Below are positions 27,122 through 35,955 of a stretch of DNA of 64,000 bases, piece by piece. How positions within the stretch are numbered: position 1 is the stretch's first letter; the number at the start of each line of letters is the position of its first letter. Location of the stretch: contig NZ_OX366349.1 of the NCBI RefSeq assembly GCF_947250775.1, positions 1,364,001 to 1,428,000 on the forward strand, in the 5' to 3' direction. The notes beneath the pieces are model-generated. The model was given only the letters and a program-made list of their open reading frames with translations, did not search any database and was not told where the DNA came from. The DNA comes from Wolbachia endosymbiont (group A) of Rhinocyllus conicus. GTDB taxonomy: Bacteria; Pseudomonadota; Alphaproteobacteria; Rickettsiales; Anaplasmataceae. A program made the position numbers and the translations under genes.

Positions 27122-28017
27122 ATGACTTACAATTTTTCTTCGTATCCACATATGGATCCATGTATTTCTGCACGCACAGCTTGCATAACTGATCCACGGT
27201 ACCATCATAACTTTGACCCACGTTGCCATAACCGCTGGCATGATGGACTCGAATTAAATATACAGCTTCCCGAATTAGATTTAAATATACCACCTTGTCC
27301 TGCTTGTCCTGCTTGTCCCCCTTGTCCCCCTGTTCCTGCTTGTCCCCCTTATGGCTTTGTTGCATCGCTAGCTATGATGGATTAAAGATAAAAAAGATGG
27401 AGAATATCAGTAGCTTATTATTCTGGTATTTATAACAAGAACGGTCAGTGAATACCTAAATTTGAGTAAAAGAAATTTCACTACCACTCACTAATCCGGC
27501 TAAAATTCAAGAATTTCAATGCTTTAGCTATTTTCAATAGAATTAAGTTTATTAATATAAATAATAAATTACTATTCTTAAATTTGATCAGATTGATTGC
27601 AAAAAAACAAGATTTTCAATAGGTTGCTTATAATCCTAGCTATAGTTAGCCTTTCATAAGTAGCGATGCAACAAAGCCCCCCCTTATCCACAAGTTAAGC
27701 CTGAACCTGAATCTAAAATAATCGTTGATTTTTCAAAGCTTGCAATAACGGTCAACCCAATAACTGATGATATTCTTGATATTGAGACCAAAGAGCCAAC
27801 AGGCTACAAGTTTAAAGAATGTGCAAAAATTATTCAGAATTCTAAAAACAACCTTCAGGTTATAGATGGTAAACTTGTGGGCAATTGTGAAGACAATTCT
27901 GCATGTGATAAATGTGTAGAAGTAATAAACTCTTCTATATTAGATGCAAAAAGTGCTGAAGCCTTTTTTTCTACCCACAATATGTCAGTGCTAGAAGGCA
28001 CTGTTCATATTATATAA
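27122..28017 (+). pseudogene. Cys/Pro-rich secreted-type protein gene interrupted by a MITE
   Basis: Removing the MITE (27353-27678) and one 9-bp copy of CCCCCTTAT restores a single 186-residue frame. The first 77 residues are Cys/His/Pro-rich, with a tandem CPACPACPPCPP stretch. The remaining 109 form an ordinary-looking domain (IIVDFSKLAITVNPITDDILD, KNNLQVIDGKLVG) with further Cys residues. It shares leader and MTY start with the two preceding genes. The current reading frame runs only ~10 residues into the MITE, so the C-terminal domain is lost. Confidence 0.85.
27353..27678 (+). mobile_element. 326-bp MITE, copy 2
   Basis: It has the same 17-bp ends and interior as copy 1. The 9-bp target duplication CCCCCTTAT is at 27344-27352 and 27679-27687. 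It splits the 27122 gene. Confidence 0.95.
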
Positions 28018-28103
28018 AAGTAATACAGTGTGTACATTGTTAGTACACACTTTCACTTTATAGTTAATTTTTTAATAATTTTATTTACTAATGGAGATAT
28101 TTT

Positions 28104-28853
28104 ATGCCAACGAATACTTTTTCTTGTCCGAATCAAAAAAATGCAAATCATGTACGTATATTGCCACTTGATACGTGCTATGTCAGTGATATGTTAAAAA
28201 TTAATTTGTTCACAAAGTTGGATGATTGTAAAGTCAATAAGAGTAAGTTGATTTATGATAAATGTGGTAAAGATCTTAAGTGTAAAATTGATGATAAGAC
28301 TATGAATGAATTGAAAAAATGTTTTAAGTTTGAGATTGATGATAAGACTAAGAATGAACTGAAAGAAAATATTAAGGATGAACTGGAGAAAGGTCTTAAG
28401 TTTGAGATTGGTGATAAAACTAAGAATGAACTGAAAGAAATTATTAAGAATGAACTGAAGAAAGGTCTTAAGTTTGAGATTGATGATAAGACTAAGAATG
28501 AACTGAAAGAAAATATTAAGAATGAACTAGAAAAAGGTCTTAAGTTTGAGATTAGTGATAAGACTAAGAATGAACTGAAAGAAATTATTAAGAATGAACT
28601 GAAGAAAGAGAAAGAGCCTGATGATGTTAAAGAACCTGATGGTGTTAAAGAACCTGATGGTGTTAAAGAACCTGATGGTGTTAAAGAACCTGATGATGTT
28701 AAAGAGCCTGATGATGTTAAAGAACCTGATGGTGTTAAAGAACCTGATGGTGTTAAAGAACCTGATGATGTTAAAGAACCTGATGCTGGTAATGATGGTG
28801 ACAGCGAAGGTATGGCTTTCTCTTACCATGGTTACGGCAACGACTTAATATAA
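28104..28853 (+). CDS. Repetitive acidic/lysine-rich protein (VNTR-type)
   Basis: 249 residues. The N-terminal ~65 are unique with several Cys. Then come four to five 24-residue helical repeats of the type KFEIDDKTKNELKENIK (each ~72 bp), then about ten 6-residue repeats of VKEPDG/VKEPDD (18 bp). GGAG precedes the ATG. The repeats suggest an extended coiled or surface stalk; the arrays should vary in copy number between strains. It ends the small Cys-rich gene cluster and may belong to it. No function is recognised. Confidence 0.75.
   Translation: MPTNTFSCPNQKNANHVRILPLDTCYVSDMLKINLFTKLDDCKVNKSKLIYDKCGKDLKCKIDDKTMNELKKCFKFEIDDKTKNELKENIKDELEKGLKFEIGDKTKNELKEIIKNELKKGLKFEIDDKTKNELKENIKNELEKGLKFEISDKTKNELKEIIKNELKKEKEPDDVKEPDGVKEPDGVKEPDGVKEPDDVKEPDDVKEPDGVKEPDGVKEPDDVKEPDAGNDGDSEGMAFSYHGYGNDLI
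28320..28790 (+). repeat. Coding tandem repeats: ~72-bp and 18-bp arrays
   Basis: Units of about 72 bp encode the helical repeats (about 28320-28600). Units of 18 bp (GATGGTGTTAAAGAACCT type) run from about 28615 to 28785. Because both unit lengths are multiples of three, copy-number change keeps the frame. Confidence 0.85.
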
Positions 28854-28963
28854 ACTATAACTTTCCTAGATCATTTAATCTAGGAAGGTAAAATAGTTAA
28901 GATAACTCTTCAACTAGCCCCACTTGTCCGCTATACTGCTCTAGGTTTTCATAGTTTTTCTAG

Positions 28964-30673
28964 TTGATGAACATTTTCAAACATGTTTCCTCTCTAATTT
29001 CCAGCAAATTAAATGAGTTGAAGCAAAGGGGTGTCATAAATACAAGTGCGGCAAATTTTATTGTAGAGCCTCCAAGCAATAGAGCACATGGTGATATCTA
29101 TACAAATGTTGCTATGGTGCTTGCAAAGCATGAAAAGAAGAATCCAGTTGAGATTGCAGAGGTTTTAGCTAAAGAGTTTGAACTTTTTGATGAAGTTGCA
29201 AAAGTGGAAATAGCGGGCCCTGGTTTCATCAACATGCACTTAAAAATAGAAGTATGGCATGGAATTTTAAAACAAATAAATGAGCTGAAAACAGAGTTTG
29301 GCACCCTAGATATAGGGAACAATCAGGCCATCAATGTTGAATTTGTATCGGCAAATCCAACTGGTCCACTGCATATTGGTCATGCAAGAGGAGCAGTATT
29401 TGGTGACGTTTTGGCAAATTTATTGAAAAAAGTTGGTTATAAAGTTACTAAGGAATACTATATTAATGATGCTGGAGCGCAGATAGATACACTAATAAAG
29501 TCAGTATATTTGCGGTATAAGGAAGCTCTGGGAGAAAAAATCAGCATTGAAAAAGGTTTATACCCAGGTGAATATTTAAAACCGATAGGGAATGGGCTAG
29601 CCAAAAAATATGGCAAGGAGCTTCTAGAAAAGCAAGATAATCAGGTGATTAGAGAATATACTTTAAGTTCTATCTTAGAATTCATAAAGGAAGACATGAA
29701 CTTACTTGGGGTAAGTCATGATGTTTTTACTTCAGAATATGAGCTACAAAAAAGTGGCAAAATTGAAGAGAGTATAAAGATATTGTCTGACAAGGGTTTG
29801 GTGCATGAAGGGTACCTGGAGAAACCAAAAGGCAAAGAAAGTGAAAACTGGACTTCCAGAAAAGAAATGTTATTTCGCTCTACAAAATTTGGTGATGACG
29901 TTGACCGCGCATTGAAGAAAGAGGACGGCAGTTGGACTTATTTTGCCTCAGATATCGCTTACCATTTTGATAAGATATCACGTGGTTTTAATAATATGAT
30001 AGTAGCAGTCGGTAGTGATCATAGTGGTTATATCAAAAGGCTAAAAGCAGTTGTCTCTGCACTAAGTGATGATCAAGCAAAAATAGAGGTAAAACTGCAT
30101 AATATTGTGAATTTTTTCGAGAATGGCAAACCTGTTAAGATGTCCAAAAGATCAGGAAACTTCCTCACAGCAAGAGATGTAGTGGAAGAAGTTGGCAGGG
30201 ACATAACTCGTTTTATAATGTTAACACGCAAGAATGATATGGTCTTGGACTTTGATTTTGCTAAAGTTAAAGAACAGTCAAAAGACAACCCTATTTTTTA
30301 CGTGCAATATGCGCATGCTCGTGCTCATTCGTTAATGCGTAATGCTCCAAAAGAGCTCCCAACAGCAGACCCTTCACTTTTAAAGACCGATGGGGAGCTC
30401 TTCCTCATAAAAACCTTAGCAAAGTGGCCAAATGTGATAGAAACAGCGGCAAGGCTTTATGAGCCACACAGAATTACTTTCTACTTACTTGAAGTTGCAG
30501 AAGCGTTTCACGTTTTATGGGGACATGGCAAGAGTGATTTAAACATGCGGTTCATACTGGAAGACAACTTAAACCTCACCGCTGCAAGAATGTTTCTCGT
30601 CCAAGCCTTAGCGCACGTCATCGCTTCTGGACTTTCCATCTTTAATATAGAACCGTTAGAAGAAATGAGTTGA
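28964..30673 (+). CDS. argS: Arginyl-tRNA synthetase
   Basis: 569 residues, normal class I length. It shows the N-terminal Add-1 domain, NPTGPLHIGHARGAVFGD (HIGH) at about 130-147, the KMSKRSGNF loop at about 391-399, and the C-terminal DALR anticodon domain (YVQYAHARAHSLM, ARMFLVQALAHVIASGL). It charges tRNA-Arg and needs the tRNA for activation. It stands alone between the small repetitive genes and the antitoxin locus. Confidence 0.97.
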   Translation: MMNIFKHVSSLISSKLNELKQRGVINTSAANFIVEPPSNRAHGDIYTNVAMVLAKHEKKNPVEIAEVLAKEFELFDEVAKVEIAGPGFINMHLKIEVWHGILKQINELKTEFGTLDIGNNQAINVEFVSANPTGPLHIGHARGAVFGDVLANLLKKVGYKVTKEYYINDAGAQIDTLIKSVYLRYKEALGEKISIEKGLYPGEYLKPIGNGLAKKYGKELLEKQDNQVIREYTLSSILEFIKEDMNLLGVSHDVFTSEYELQKSGKIEESIKILSDKGLVHEGYLEKPKGKESENWTSRKEMLFRSTKFGDDVDRALKKEDGSWTYFASDIAYHFDKISRGFNNMIVAVGSDHSGYIKRLKAVVSALSDDQAKIEVKLHNIVNFFENGKPVKMSKRSGNFLTARDVVEEVGRDITRFIMLTRKNDMVLDFDFAKVKEQSKDNPIFYVQYAHARAHSLMRNAPKELPTADPSLLKTDGELFLIKTLAKWPNVIETAARLYEPHRITFYLLEVAEAFHVLWGHGKSDLNMRFILEDNLNLTAARMFLVQALAHVIASGLSIFNIEPLEEMS

Positions 30674-30713
30674 CTTTTTTTGTGCAAGATTGTTTTTTCA
30701 ACGAATAGAGAAG

Positions 30714-30742
30714 TTGACAAAATTAAGTAAAAATGTTATAGC
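30714..30742 (+). promoter_or_regulatory. Promoter of the antitoxin locus
   Basis: TTGACA at 30714-30719, then 16-17 bases, then a TTATAG/TATAGC -10 at about 30736-30742. Transcription would start about 20 bases before the antitoxin ATG at 30769. Confidence 0.55.
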
Positions 30743-30768
30743 TTATAGTAGTATTTTTTGGTTAATAT

Positions 30769-30993
30769 ATGGCTCACAGTCAAAAAAAGCTCAATGTTAA
30801 TGTAAGTTTTGACAGTAAATTGGCTCAGTATCTTACAGAAATGGCAGAGATTCAAAATAAAACTATCCCTGAAGTTTTAGTAGATTTAGTGGAAGAAGAG
30901 TTCGAAGAAGATGTAGAGCTATCCGAAATAGCTGACGATCGCCTCTCTGAAGGTGAAGAAGAAGTAGAGGATGATGAAAACATCTGGAAATAA
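30769..30993 (+). CDS. RelB-type (ribbon-helix-helix) antitoxin
   Basis: 74 residues. A beta strand (KLNVNVSFDSKLAQYLTEMA) and two helices form a ribbon-helix-helix DNA-binding part. The acidic tail, with ADDRLSEGEEEVEDDENIWK, matches the toxin-wrapping C-terminus of RelB/DUF6290-type antitoxins. It overlaps the next ORF by 23 bases, the usual coupling in relBE operons. Normally it would repress its own promoter and neutralise RelE. Here the partner is a chimera lacking the RelE catalytic part. Confidence 0.78.
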   Translation: MAHSQKKLNVNVSFDSKLAQYLTEMAEIQNKTIPEVLVDLVEEEFEEDVELSEIADDRLSEGEEEVEDDENIWK

Positions 30994-31633
30994 AACTTAC
31001 ACTATAAAATTCTTAAAAAATGTTATTGAAAAAGAAATTCCAGCTCTTCCGGCAAAGATTAAATTAATGGTTCAGGAGGCCATAAAGAAACGCCTTACAG
31101 TTGATCCTTTTAATCTAGGAAAGCTAATTGACAAAATAAAAGAGGAATTAAAGAAATATCCAGAAGAATATAAGAAATGGGAAGAAGCTGGTTTTGATGT
31201 AGATTACCTATTTGAAATTAAAGATGATACACTAATAGCATATGATCGATTTACGTTATTGCATTTAGCTGTTTTATGTGGCTATGAAAAAATAGTAAAC
31301 CTTCTAATAGAAAATGATGCAAGTGTTGATGTAGAATACAAAGGGATGACTCCTTTACATTTTGCTGTTAGAGAAGGTCATACAGAGATAGTAGAAATTC
31401 TAGTAAAAAACGGGGCGAAGGTTGATGCAAAGGCTAATGTAGAAGGATTTAAAGGATATACTCCTCTACATTGTGCTGGTGAACGAGGTCATACAAAGAT
31501 AGCAAAAATTCTTATAGCAAATAGGGCAAATGTTAATGCAAAGGCTGATCATCTAGAAAAAACAAAAGGTATTACTCCTTTACAAGAAGTGGAAGAAGAA
31601 CAAGGCATAACTGGGAATGAGCAGAAAGCTTGA
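30971..31633 (+). CDS. RelE N-terminus fused to an ankyrin-repeat protein
   Basis: 220 residues. Residues ~9-50 (TYTIKFLKNVIEKEIPALP, then IKLMVQEAIKKRLTVDPFNLGK) match the first strand and two helices of RelE toxins. The usual next part, with the beta-sheet active site (LKGHRRLRVGDYRIVYRI type), is absent. From about residue 50 the sequence becomes the N-terminal region of a Wolbachia ankyrin protein (LIDKIKEELKKYPEEYKKW, EAGFD), also seen at 59757. Three to four ankyrin repeats follow (about 95-205). It is probably not an RNase but may still bind the antitoxin. Confidence 0.8.
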   Translation: MMKTSGNKTYTIKFLKNVIEKEIPALPAKIKLMVQEAIKKRLTVDPFNLGKLIDKIKEELKKYPEEYKKWEEAGFDVDYLFEIKDDTLIAYDRFTLLHLAVLCGYEKIVNLLIENDASVDVEYKGMTPLHFAVREGHTEIVEILVKNGAKVDAKANVEGFKGYTPLHCAGERGHTKIAKILIANRANVNAKADHLEKTKGITPLQEVEEEQGITGNEQKA

Positions 31634-31639
31634 TCTGCT

Positions 31640-31800
31640 GGATCCCAGTGTCTGGGCACTGGGATGACAAGAAAGAGGCTACTTGGATGACACCCTGACA
31701 ACCTCCATCCCGCTACGTGTTAGCGGGATCTAGAGATACCGTGACGGTATGACGTAGGACTGCTGTCATACCGCTACGTGTTAGCGCCACGCACAACTGT
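31640..31800. repeat. Palindromic element cluster
   Basis: CCCAGTGTCTGGGCACTGGG, then ATCCCGCTACGTGTTAGCGG-type and TACCGTGACGGTA-type palindromes. The remaining bases to 32087 contain a CTGGATTCCAG element and no gene that I can see. Confidence 0.8.
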
Positions 31801-32087
31801 ACGAACGTTGTAGTTTGGGCCACCAGTGGGCAGTGCCCAGACACTGGTTCTATGCAACTTAATTAAAAACGTTTGTTTTAGCGTAAGACAACTACCTTTA
31901 GCTCATCAGCTCAGTTATAAGCAAAATTTCTGGATTCCAGACTGGAATGACACCATTTGCTGTCTTCAAAAATGAATGTTCGTACAGCTATGCATAACTC
32001 TTTCAGATTTCATAATATCTCTTGCCACTCATCTGAACAGATACCCATTTTGGAGGGATACCAATAATAGTTGTGAGCGGGTGACCA

Positions 32088-33194
32088 CTAGTCCACAAGC
32101 ATAACACGCTCACGAAACTTTAATGCGATAGCTTGATTTCTACTGAAAGACAGCATTATGCCAAGTGCGATGCTCGAAGATAAAAGAGAAGAACCACCAT
32201 AGCTAAGTAGTGGCAGGGTTATGCCGGTGGTGGGAAAAACACTCAATGTTACCCCTGTGTTTATTATGAATTGTGTGATGAATTGAATTGAGATACCAAG
32301 AATCACCAATAGATTGAATAATTCATTTTCTCTATATGCAACGTAAAGCAAGCGGGCGGAAATGATGCCAAATAACATCAATGTGGCTAAGCACGTAATC
32401 AAACCAAATTCTTCTGCTAAAACAGAAAACACAAAATCTGTATGACAATCAGGAAGAGAGGTTTTTACGCTACCTTCACCAGGTCCAACTCCAGTTAATT
32501 GACCTCTTTTGAATGCTTCTAATGATTTTGTGACTTGAAAGTTATCGCGTTGCGTAAAAAAGACAAAATTGTAAATCCTTTGCTTTATATGTGGGAGGCA
32601 TAAGTAAGCTATTGTAGTTCCAGTTGTGGCCATTCCTATTATGCATAGAAAGTATAAAAGTGGTATACATGCAATAAACATTTGACCAATAAAAGAATAT
32701 GTTAAAAGCATGGACATACTGAAATCAGGTTGCAAAAGTAACAACACAAAAACTAACAGAAATATTATGATTGATATGTGCATTTTAAACTTCATTCCGC
32801 TGGCTAAGATACTAGCTATAACAACAGAAAAAAATGGCCTTACGAACTCAGATGGTTGAACTGAAATTTTGACAATATGTAACCATCGTTTCGCACCTTT
32901 TACCTCTATACCAAGTATTATCGCAGCTGCCACTAAAATAGTAAATAAAATGAAACCTGCGAATGAGAGGTTAAGTATAGTTCTTGTGTTGAGAAAAGAA
33001 AATGTCACCAGGGTAATTAGTGACAGGACTATATAAATTGTATGGCGCCGTATAAAATAATCTTGTGGTAAAGAAAGACGCTGCGCAATTACAGGGCTTG
33101 CTGAATAAACAAGAATGAAGCTTATAGTGAGCAAAAAAAACACTGGAAGGATGAGATAATAATCCAGCGTTCTATACCAGAATTTAATATTCAT
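32088..33194 (-). CDS. ftsW: Cell-division lipid II polymerase FtsW (SEDS family)
   Basis: 368 residues and about 10 membrane helices. SEDS motifs present include KGAKRWLHIVKISVQPSEFVRPFF, LLLQPDFSMSMLL (with the catalytic-type Asp), QLTGVGPGEGSVKTSLPDCHTDFVFSVLAEEFGL and TTGITLPLLSYGGSSLLSS. FtsW polymerises lipid II glycans at the division site. Its retention fits a reduced peptidoglycan-like pathway together with the carboxypeptidase at 61830. It overlaps ubiE by 4 bases. Confidence 0.94.
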   Translation of the reverse strand: MNIKFWYRTLDYYLILPVFFLLTISFILVYSASPVIAQRLSLPQDYFIRRHTIYIVLSLITLVTFSFLNTRTILNLSFAGFILFTILVAAAIILGIEVKGAKRWLHIVKISVQPSEFVRPFFSVVIASILASGMKFKMHISIIIFLLVFVLLLLQPDFSMSMLLTYSFIGQMFIACIPLLYFLCIIGMATTGTTIAYLCLPHIKQRIYNFVFFTQRDNFQVTKSLEAFKRGQLTGVGPGEGSVKTSLPDCHTDFVFSVLAEEFGLITCLATLMLFGIISARLLYVAYRENELFNLLVILGISIQFITQFIINTGVTLSVFPTTGITLPLLSYGGSSLLSSSIALGIMLSFSRNQAIALKFRERVMLVD

Positions 33195-33907
33195 TTTGTT
33201 CCAATGTGTAATGCCACTATTCCATAGCTCATATTATGAAACTCAACATTCTTAAAGCCTACCTCTTCAATTTCCATTTTAAAATCAGCCTGAGTTGGAA
33301 ACTCTCTAATGCTCTTCACTAAATATTCATAAGAACTCCTGTCTTTAGCAACTATGCTGCCAATTTTAGGAATTACTTTAAATGAATATAAGTCATAAAG
33401 TTTGGTAAATATCTCATTTTGATAGTGCATAGGGGCAAATTCTAAGCAGATAAATTTTCCATGTGGTTTTAATACCCTGTGCGCCTCATTTAAAGCCTTC
33501 TTGCGGTCAGAAACATTTCGAATGCCAAAAGCTATTGTGCAATAATCAAATTCGGAGTCTTCAAATGGTAAACTTTCTGCACTTGCACATACCCAATCAA
33601 AATTAATTTGGTTTGAATTTATAGCTTTATCACGTCCTCTGTTTAGCATGTTTTGATTTATGTCACATACTGTAACCTTAGCACTTGGCTCTTTTCTTAC
33701 TATTCTTATTGCTATATCTCCAGTTCCTCCAGCAATATCTAAAATCTTAGAGTTTTTTGTAAAATGCACACTATTTACCATCTTATCTTTCCATAATCTG
33801 TGCATTCCGAGGCTCATTATATCATTCATGGTGTCGTAGCGACTTGCCACGGAATCGAATACCTCTTTAACTAATTGTGATTTCTTCTCGATTTTTATAG
33901 TAGACAT
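33191..33907 (-). CDS. ubiE: Ubiquinone/menaquinone C-methyltransferase UbiE
   Basis: 238 residues with the full UbiE pattern: VFDSVASRYDTMNDIMSLGMHRLWK, SAM-binding ILDIAGGTGDIAI, VTVCDINQNML, IAFGIRNVSDRKKALNEAHRVLKPHG and the C-terminal MSYGIVALHIGTK. It methylates the quinone ring in ubiquinone synthesis. It is upstream of ftsW with a 4-base overlap and shares the minus-strand run lipA-ubiE-ftsW. Confidence 0.96.
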   Translation of the reverse strand: MSTIKIEKKSQLVKEVFDSVASRYDTMNDIMSLGMHRLWKDKMVNSVHFTKNSKILDIAGGTGDIAIRIVRKEPSAKVTVCDINQNMLNRGRDKAINSNQINFDWVCASAESLPFEDSEFDYCTIAFGIRNVSDRKKALNEAHRVLKPHGKFICLEFAPMHYQNEIFTKLYDLYSFKVIPKIGSIVAKDRSSYEYLVKSIREFPTQADFKMEIEEVGFKNVEFHNMSYGIVALHIGTK

Positions 33908-33967
33908 TACGTAAAGCCGCTCAACTCCTTTATAATTAGTAAAAATTAATTTGAATTAACACAAATG

Positions 33968-34831
33968 TCAACGACAGGCCTTGAGCCTGTTGAAATCTTC
34001 TTCAGCGTGGTATGATGACCGAGTTAGTGGGCTTGATGCAACCACTAAGAAACCTTTGGAGTAAGCAACGTATTTATAATGCTCAAATTCCTCTGGGGTA
34101 ACATACCTATCAAGTTTTGCATGTTTTGGAGTTGGTTGTAGATATTGACCAATTGTAATAAAATCAACCTCAGCACTGCGCAAATCGTCCATAACCTGAA
34201 GTATTTCCTCTTTTGTTTCTCCAAGACCAACCATAAGCCCTGACTTTGTGAAAACTTTAGGATTAATCTGCTTTACCATCTTCAACAAATATAGTGAATG
34301 AAAATAGCGAGCTCGTGGTCTTATTTTTGCATACAATCTCGGCACTGTTTCAATATTGTGGTTATAGACATCAGGTGATGCAACAGCAATTGCTTCAAAT
34401 GCTCCTTTCTTATTTAAAAAATCAGGAGTTAAAATCTCTATTGTTGTTTCTGAAGTTATCTTTCTAATTTCTTCTATGCACTGTATAAACTGATTTGCGC
34501 CACCATCTGGTAAATCATCACGATCAACAGAGGTAATGACAACATGTTTTAAGTTTAACTTTTTTATCGCTTTTGCTAAATTTTCTGGCTCATGAGGGTC
34601 TAGTTTATCAGGAATGCCAGTTGCAACGTTGCAAAATGCACAAGCACGAGTACAAACAGAACCAAGAATCATCACAGTAGCATGACGTTTATTCCAACAT
34701 TCACCAATATTTGGACATGCAGCTTCTTCACATACCGTATGTAAGTTATGCAGTTTAACGATGTTTAAAGTTTCATTGAATACTTCACCGGTCGGAGCTT
34801 TTGCTCTGAGCCATTGAGGTTTGCTATGCAT
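33968..34831 (-). CDS. lipA: Lipoyl synthase
   Basis: 287 residues, normal for the family. Both iron-sulfur sites are intact: Cys34, Cys39 and Cys45 (CEEAACPNIGEC) for the auxiliary cluster, and Cys60, Cys64 and Cys67 (CTRACAFC) for the radical-SAM cluster. The C-terminal PLTRSSYHAEEDF motif supplies the conserved Arg-Ser-Ser-Tyr. It inserts two sulfurs into octanoyl groups on E2 and H proteins. The start overlaps the end of rpmB by 8 bases. Confidence 0.97.
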   Translation of the reverse strand: MHSKPQWLRAKAPTGEVFNETLNIVKLHNLHTVCEEAACPNIGECWNKRHATVMILGSVCTRACAFCNVATGIPDKLDPHEPENLAKAIKKLNLKHVVITSVDRDDLPDGGANQFIQCIEEIRKITSETTIEILTPDFLNKKGAFEAIAVASPDVYNHNIETVPRLYAKIRPRARYFHSLYLLKMVKQINPKVFTKSGLMVGLGETKEEILQVMDDLRSAEVDFITIGQYLQPTPKHAKLDRYVTPEEFEHYKYVAYSKGFLVVASSPLTRSSYHAEEDFNRLKACR

Positions 34832-35138
34832 CTGAAACGGCTAACTCTACCTCTTGCTTTACTAAAACTTTTTTCAACCTTCTTTTTATCTTCTGCGCTT
34901 TTTCACTTAGTTTAATCGTTCTTGTGTTGAGCAAAAAAGCATCTAAATCACCTTTGTAATCTATAGTTCTCAAAGTTCTTGTTGCCACACGAAATCTAAA
35001 CTTTTTATTCAATATATCACTTGTCAACGTAACCTTATGTAAATTTAAAAGAAAGGTACGCTTTGTTTTACGATTCGAATGTGATACCTTATTACCAAAA
35101 GATTTTTTTCTATTTGTTAATTCACAAACTCTACTCAC
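34824..35138 (-). CDS. rpmB: Ribosomal protein L28
   Basis: 104 residues, basic. The N-terminal MSRVCELTNRKKSFGNKVSHSNRKTKRTF pattern and the RVATRTLRTIDYKGDLDAFL segment define bacterial L28. The C-terminal ~35 residues are a family-typical extension in alphaproteobacteria. It is a late-assembling 50S subunit protein. It overlaps lipA and may be transcribed with it. Confidence 0.95.
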   Translation of the reverse strand: MSRVCELTNRKKSFGNKVSHSNRKTKRTFLLNLHKVTLTSDILNKKFRFRVATRTLRTIDYKGDLDAFLLNTRTIKLSEKAQKIKRRLKKVLVKQEVELAVSDA

Positions 35139-35175
35139 TTCAATATACCAAATTATTCTATGTACTTAGATTACC

Positions 35176-35517
35176 TTATATAGTCAAATAGTCAATACTC
35201 TCTTGCTTAATTTTTATACCATATACTGCTTTGTAGCCAAAAAATATCGTAATTTTTTCTATTATAAGAGAAATCATATGCTGAATTTCTAATGCTTTAC
35301 TGCCATTTGTTACTACTAGATGCAATACACCAGAATTTACATTCTGTGCATATGAGATCTTTTTCGGTTTTGTACACTCTGCTATTTCTTTCCCTACTAT
35401 ATTTCGCCAGTTTAAAATCAGACGTATTTCATTTTTGCTAATCTTATTTTTCATGCATTTTAATGCGTAATTTTCAATTATAGACTTTAATTTTTTTGGA
35501 CCGCTACGTTTGAGCAT
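35176..35517 (-). CDS. DUF721 (DciA-like) protein
   Basis: 113 residues with the DUF721 pattern: a helical N-terminus, LILNWRNIVGKEIAECTKPKKISY, and GVLHLVVTNGSKALEIQHMISLIIEKITIFFG. Members related to DciA help load the replicative helicase in bacteria lacking DnaC or DnaI. That role is family knowledge applied by inference. It lies 37 bases upstream of rpmB on the same strand. Confidence 0.75.
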   Translation of the reverse strand: MLKRSGPKKLKSIIENYALKCMKNKISKNEIRLILNWRNIVGKEIAECTKPKKISYAQNVNSGVLHLVVTNGSKALEIQHMISLIIEKITIFFGYKAVYGIKIKQESIDYLTI

Positions 35518-35955
35518 TTTTCTGTTTTGTTTCTAGTATAACTAAATAAGTAAGGTTTACTACTACATTGGATTTCCTCAGTGCCAAATCCAAGTAGCTA
35601 ACACTGGGATGACAACCTTCTAACTACTTTACAAACCTCTAGCCTCACACCGTAAAAAGCAGTATTTTTATGTAAAATTTATCTCAACGTAGCACTTGTC
35701 AGGCAAGTCGTAATCACGTTCCATCCAAAAATTTTTGTGCTGCCATCTTTGCCTCATAATTAACCTTCTAGCTGTTTTAATTGTAATTAGTTAAATTATT
35801 ATTAACCTGAGTGAATTTTAAATTAGATTTAAAAAGTACAGTATTGTCTAAAATGAATGATATACGGTGTCCGAATTTTAGACTCCTTCTTTTTTGTTGT
35901 CATCCCAGTACTTGATACTGGGATCCATTTTTCTTTTTTTTTCTGGATTCCAGCG
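35518..35955. other. Gene-free stretch before MITE copy 3
   Basis: It contains short palindromic halves (CCAAGTAGCTAACACTGGGAT near 35590 and CATCCCAGTACTTGATACTGGGAT near 35900). No open frame of note lies between. I see no convincing RNA. Confidence 0.6.

Noticed and set aside
28527..28829. Open frames on both strands across the VKEPDG array
   Set aside because: An 18-bp repeat without stops is open in several frames; the plus-strand frame with GGAG start and unique N-terminus is the real one.
35640..35880. Possible small RNA between the DUF721 gene and MITE copy 3
   Set aside because: I looked for SRP-like and other known RNA motifs and found no convincing core or promoter plus terminator.
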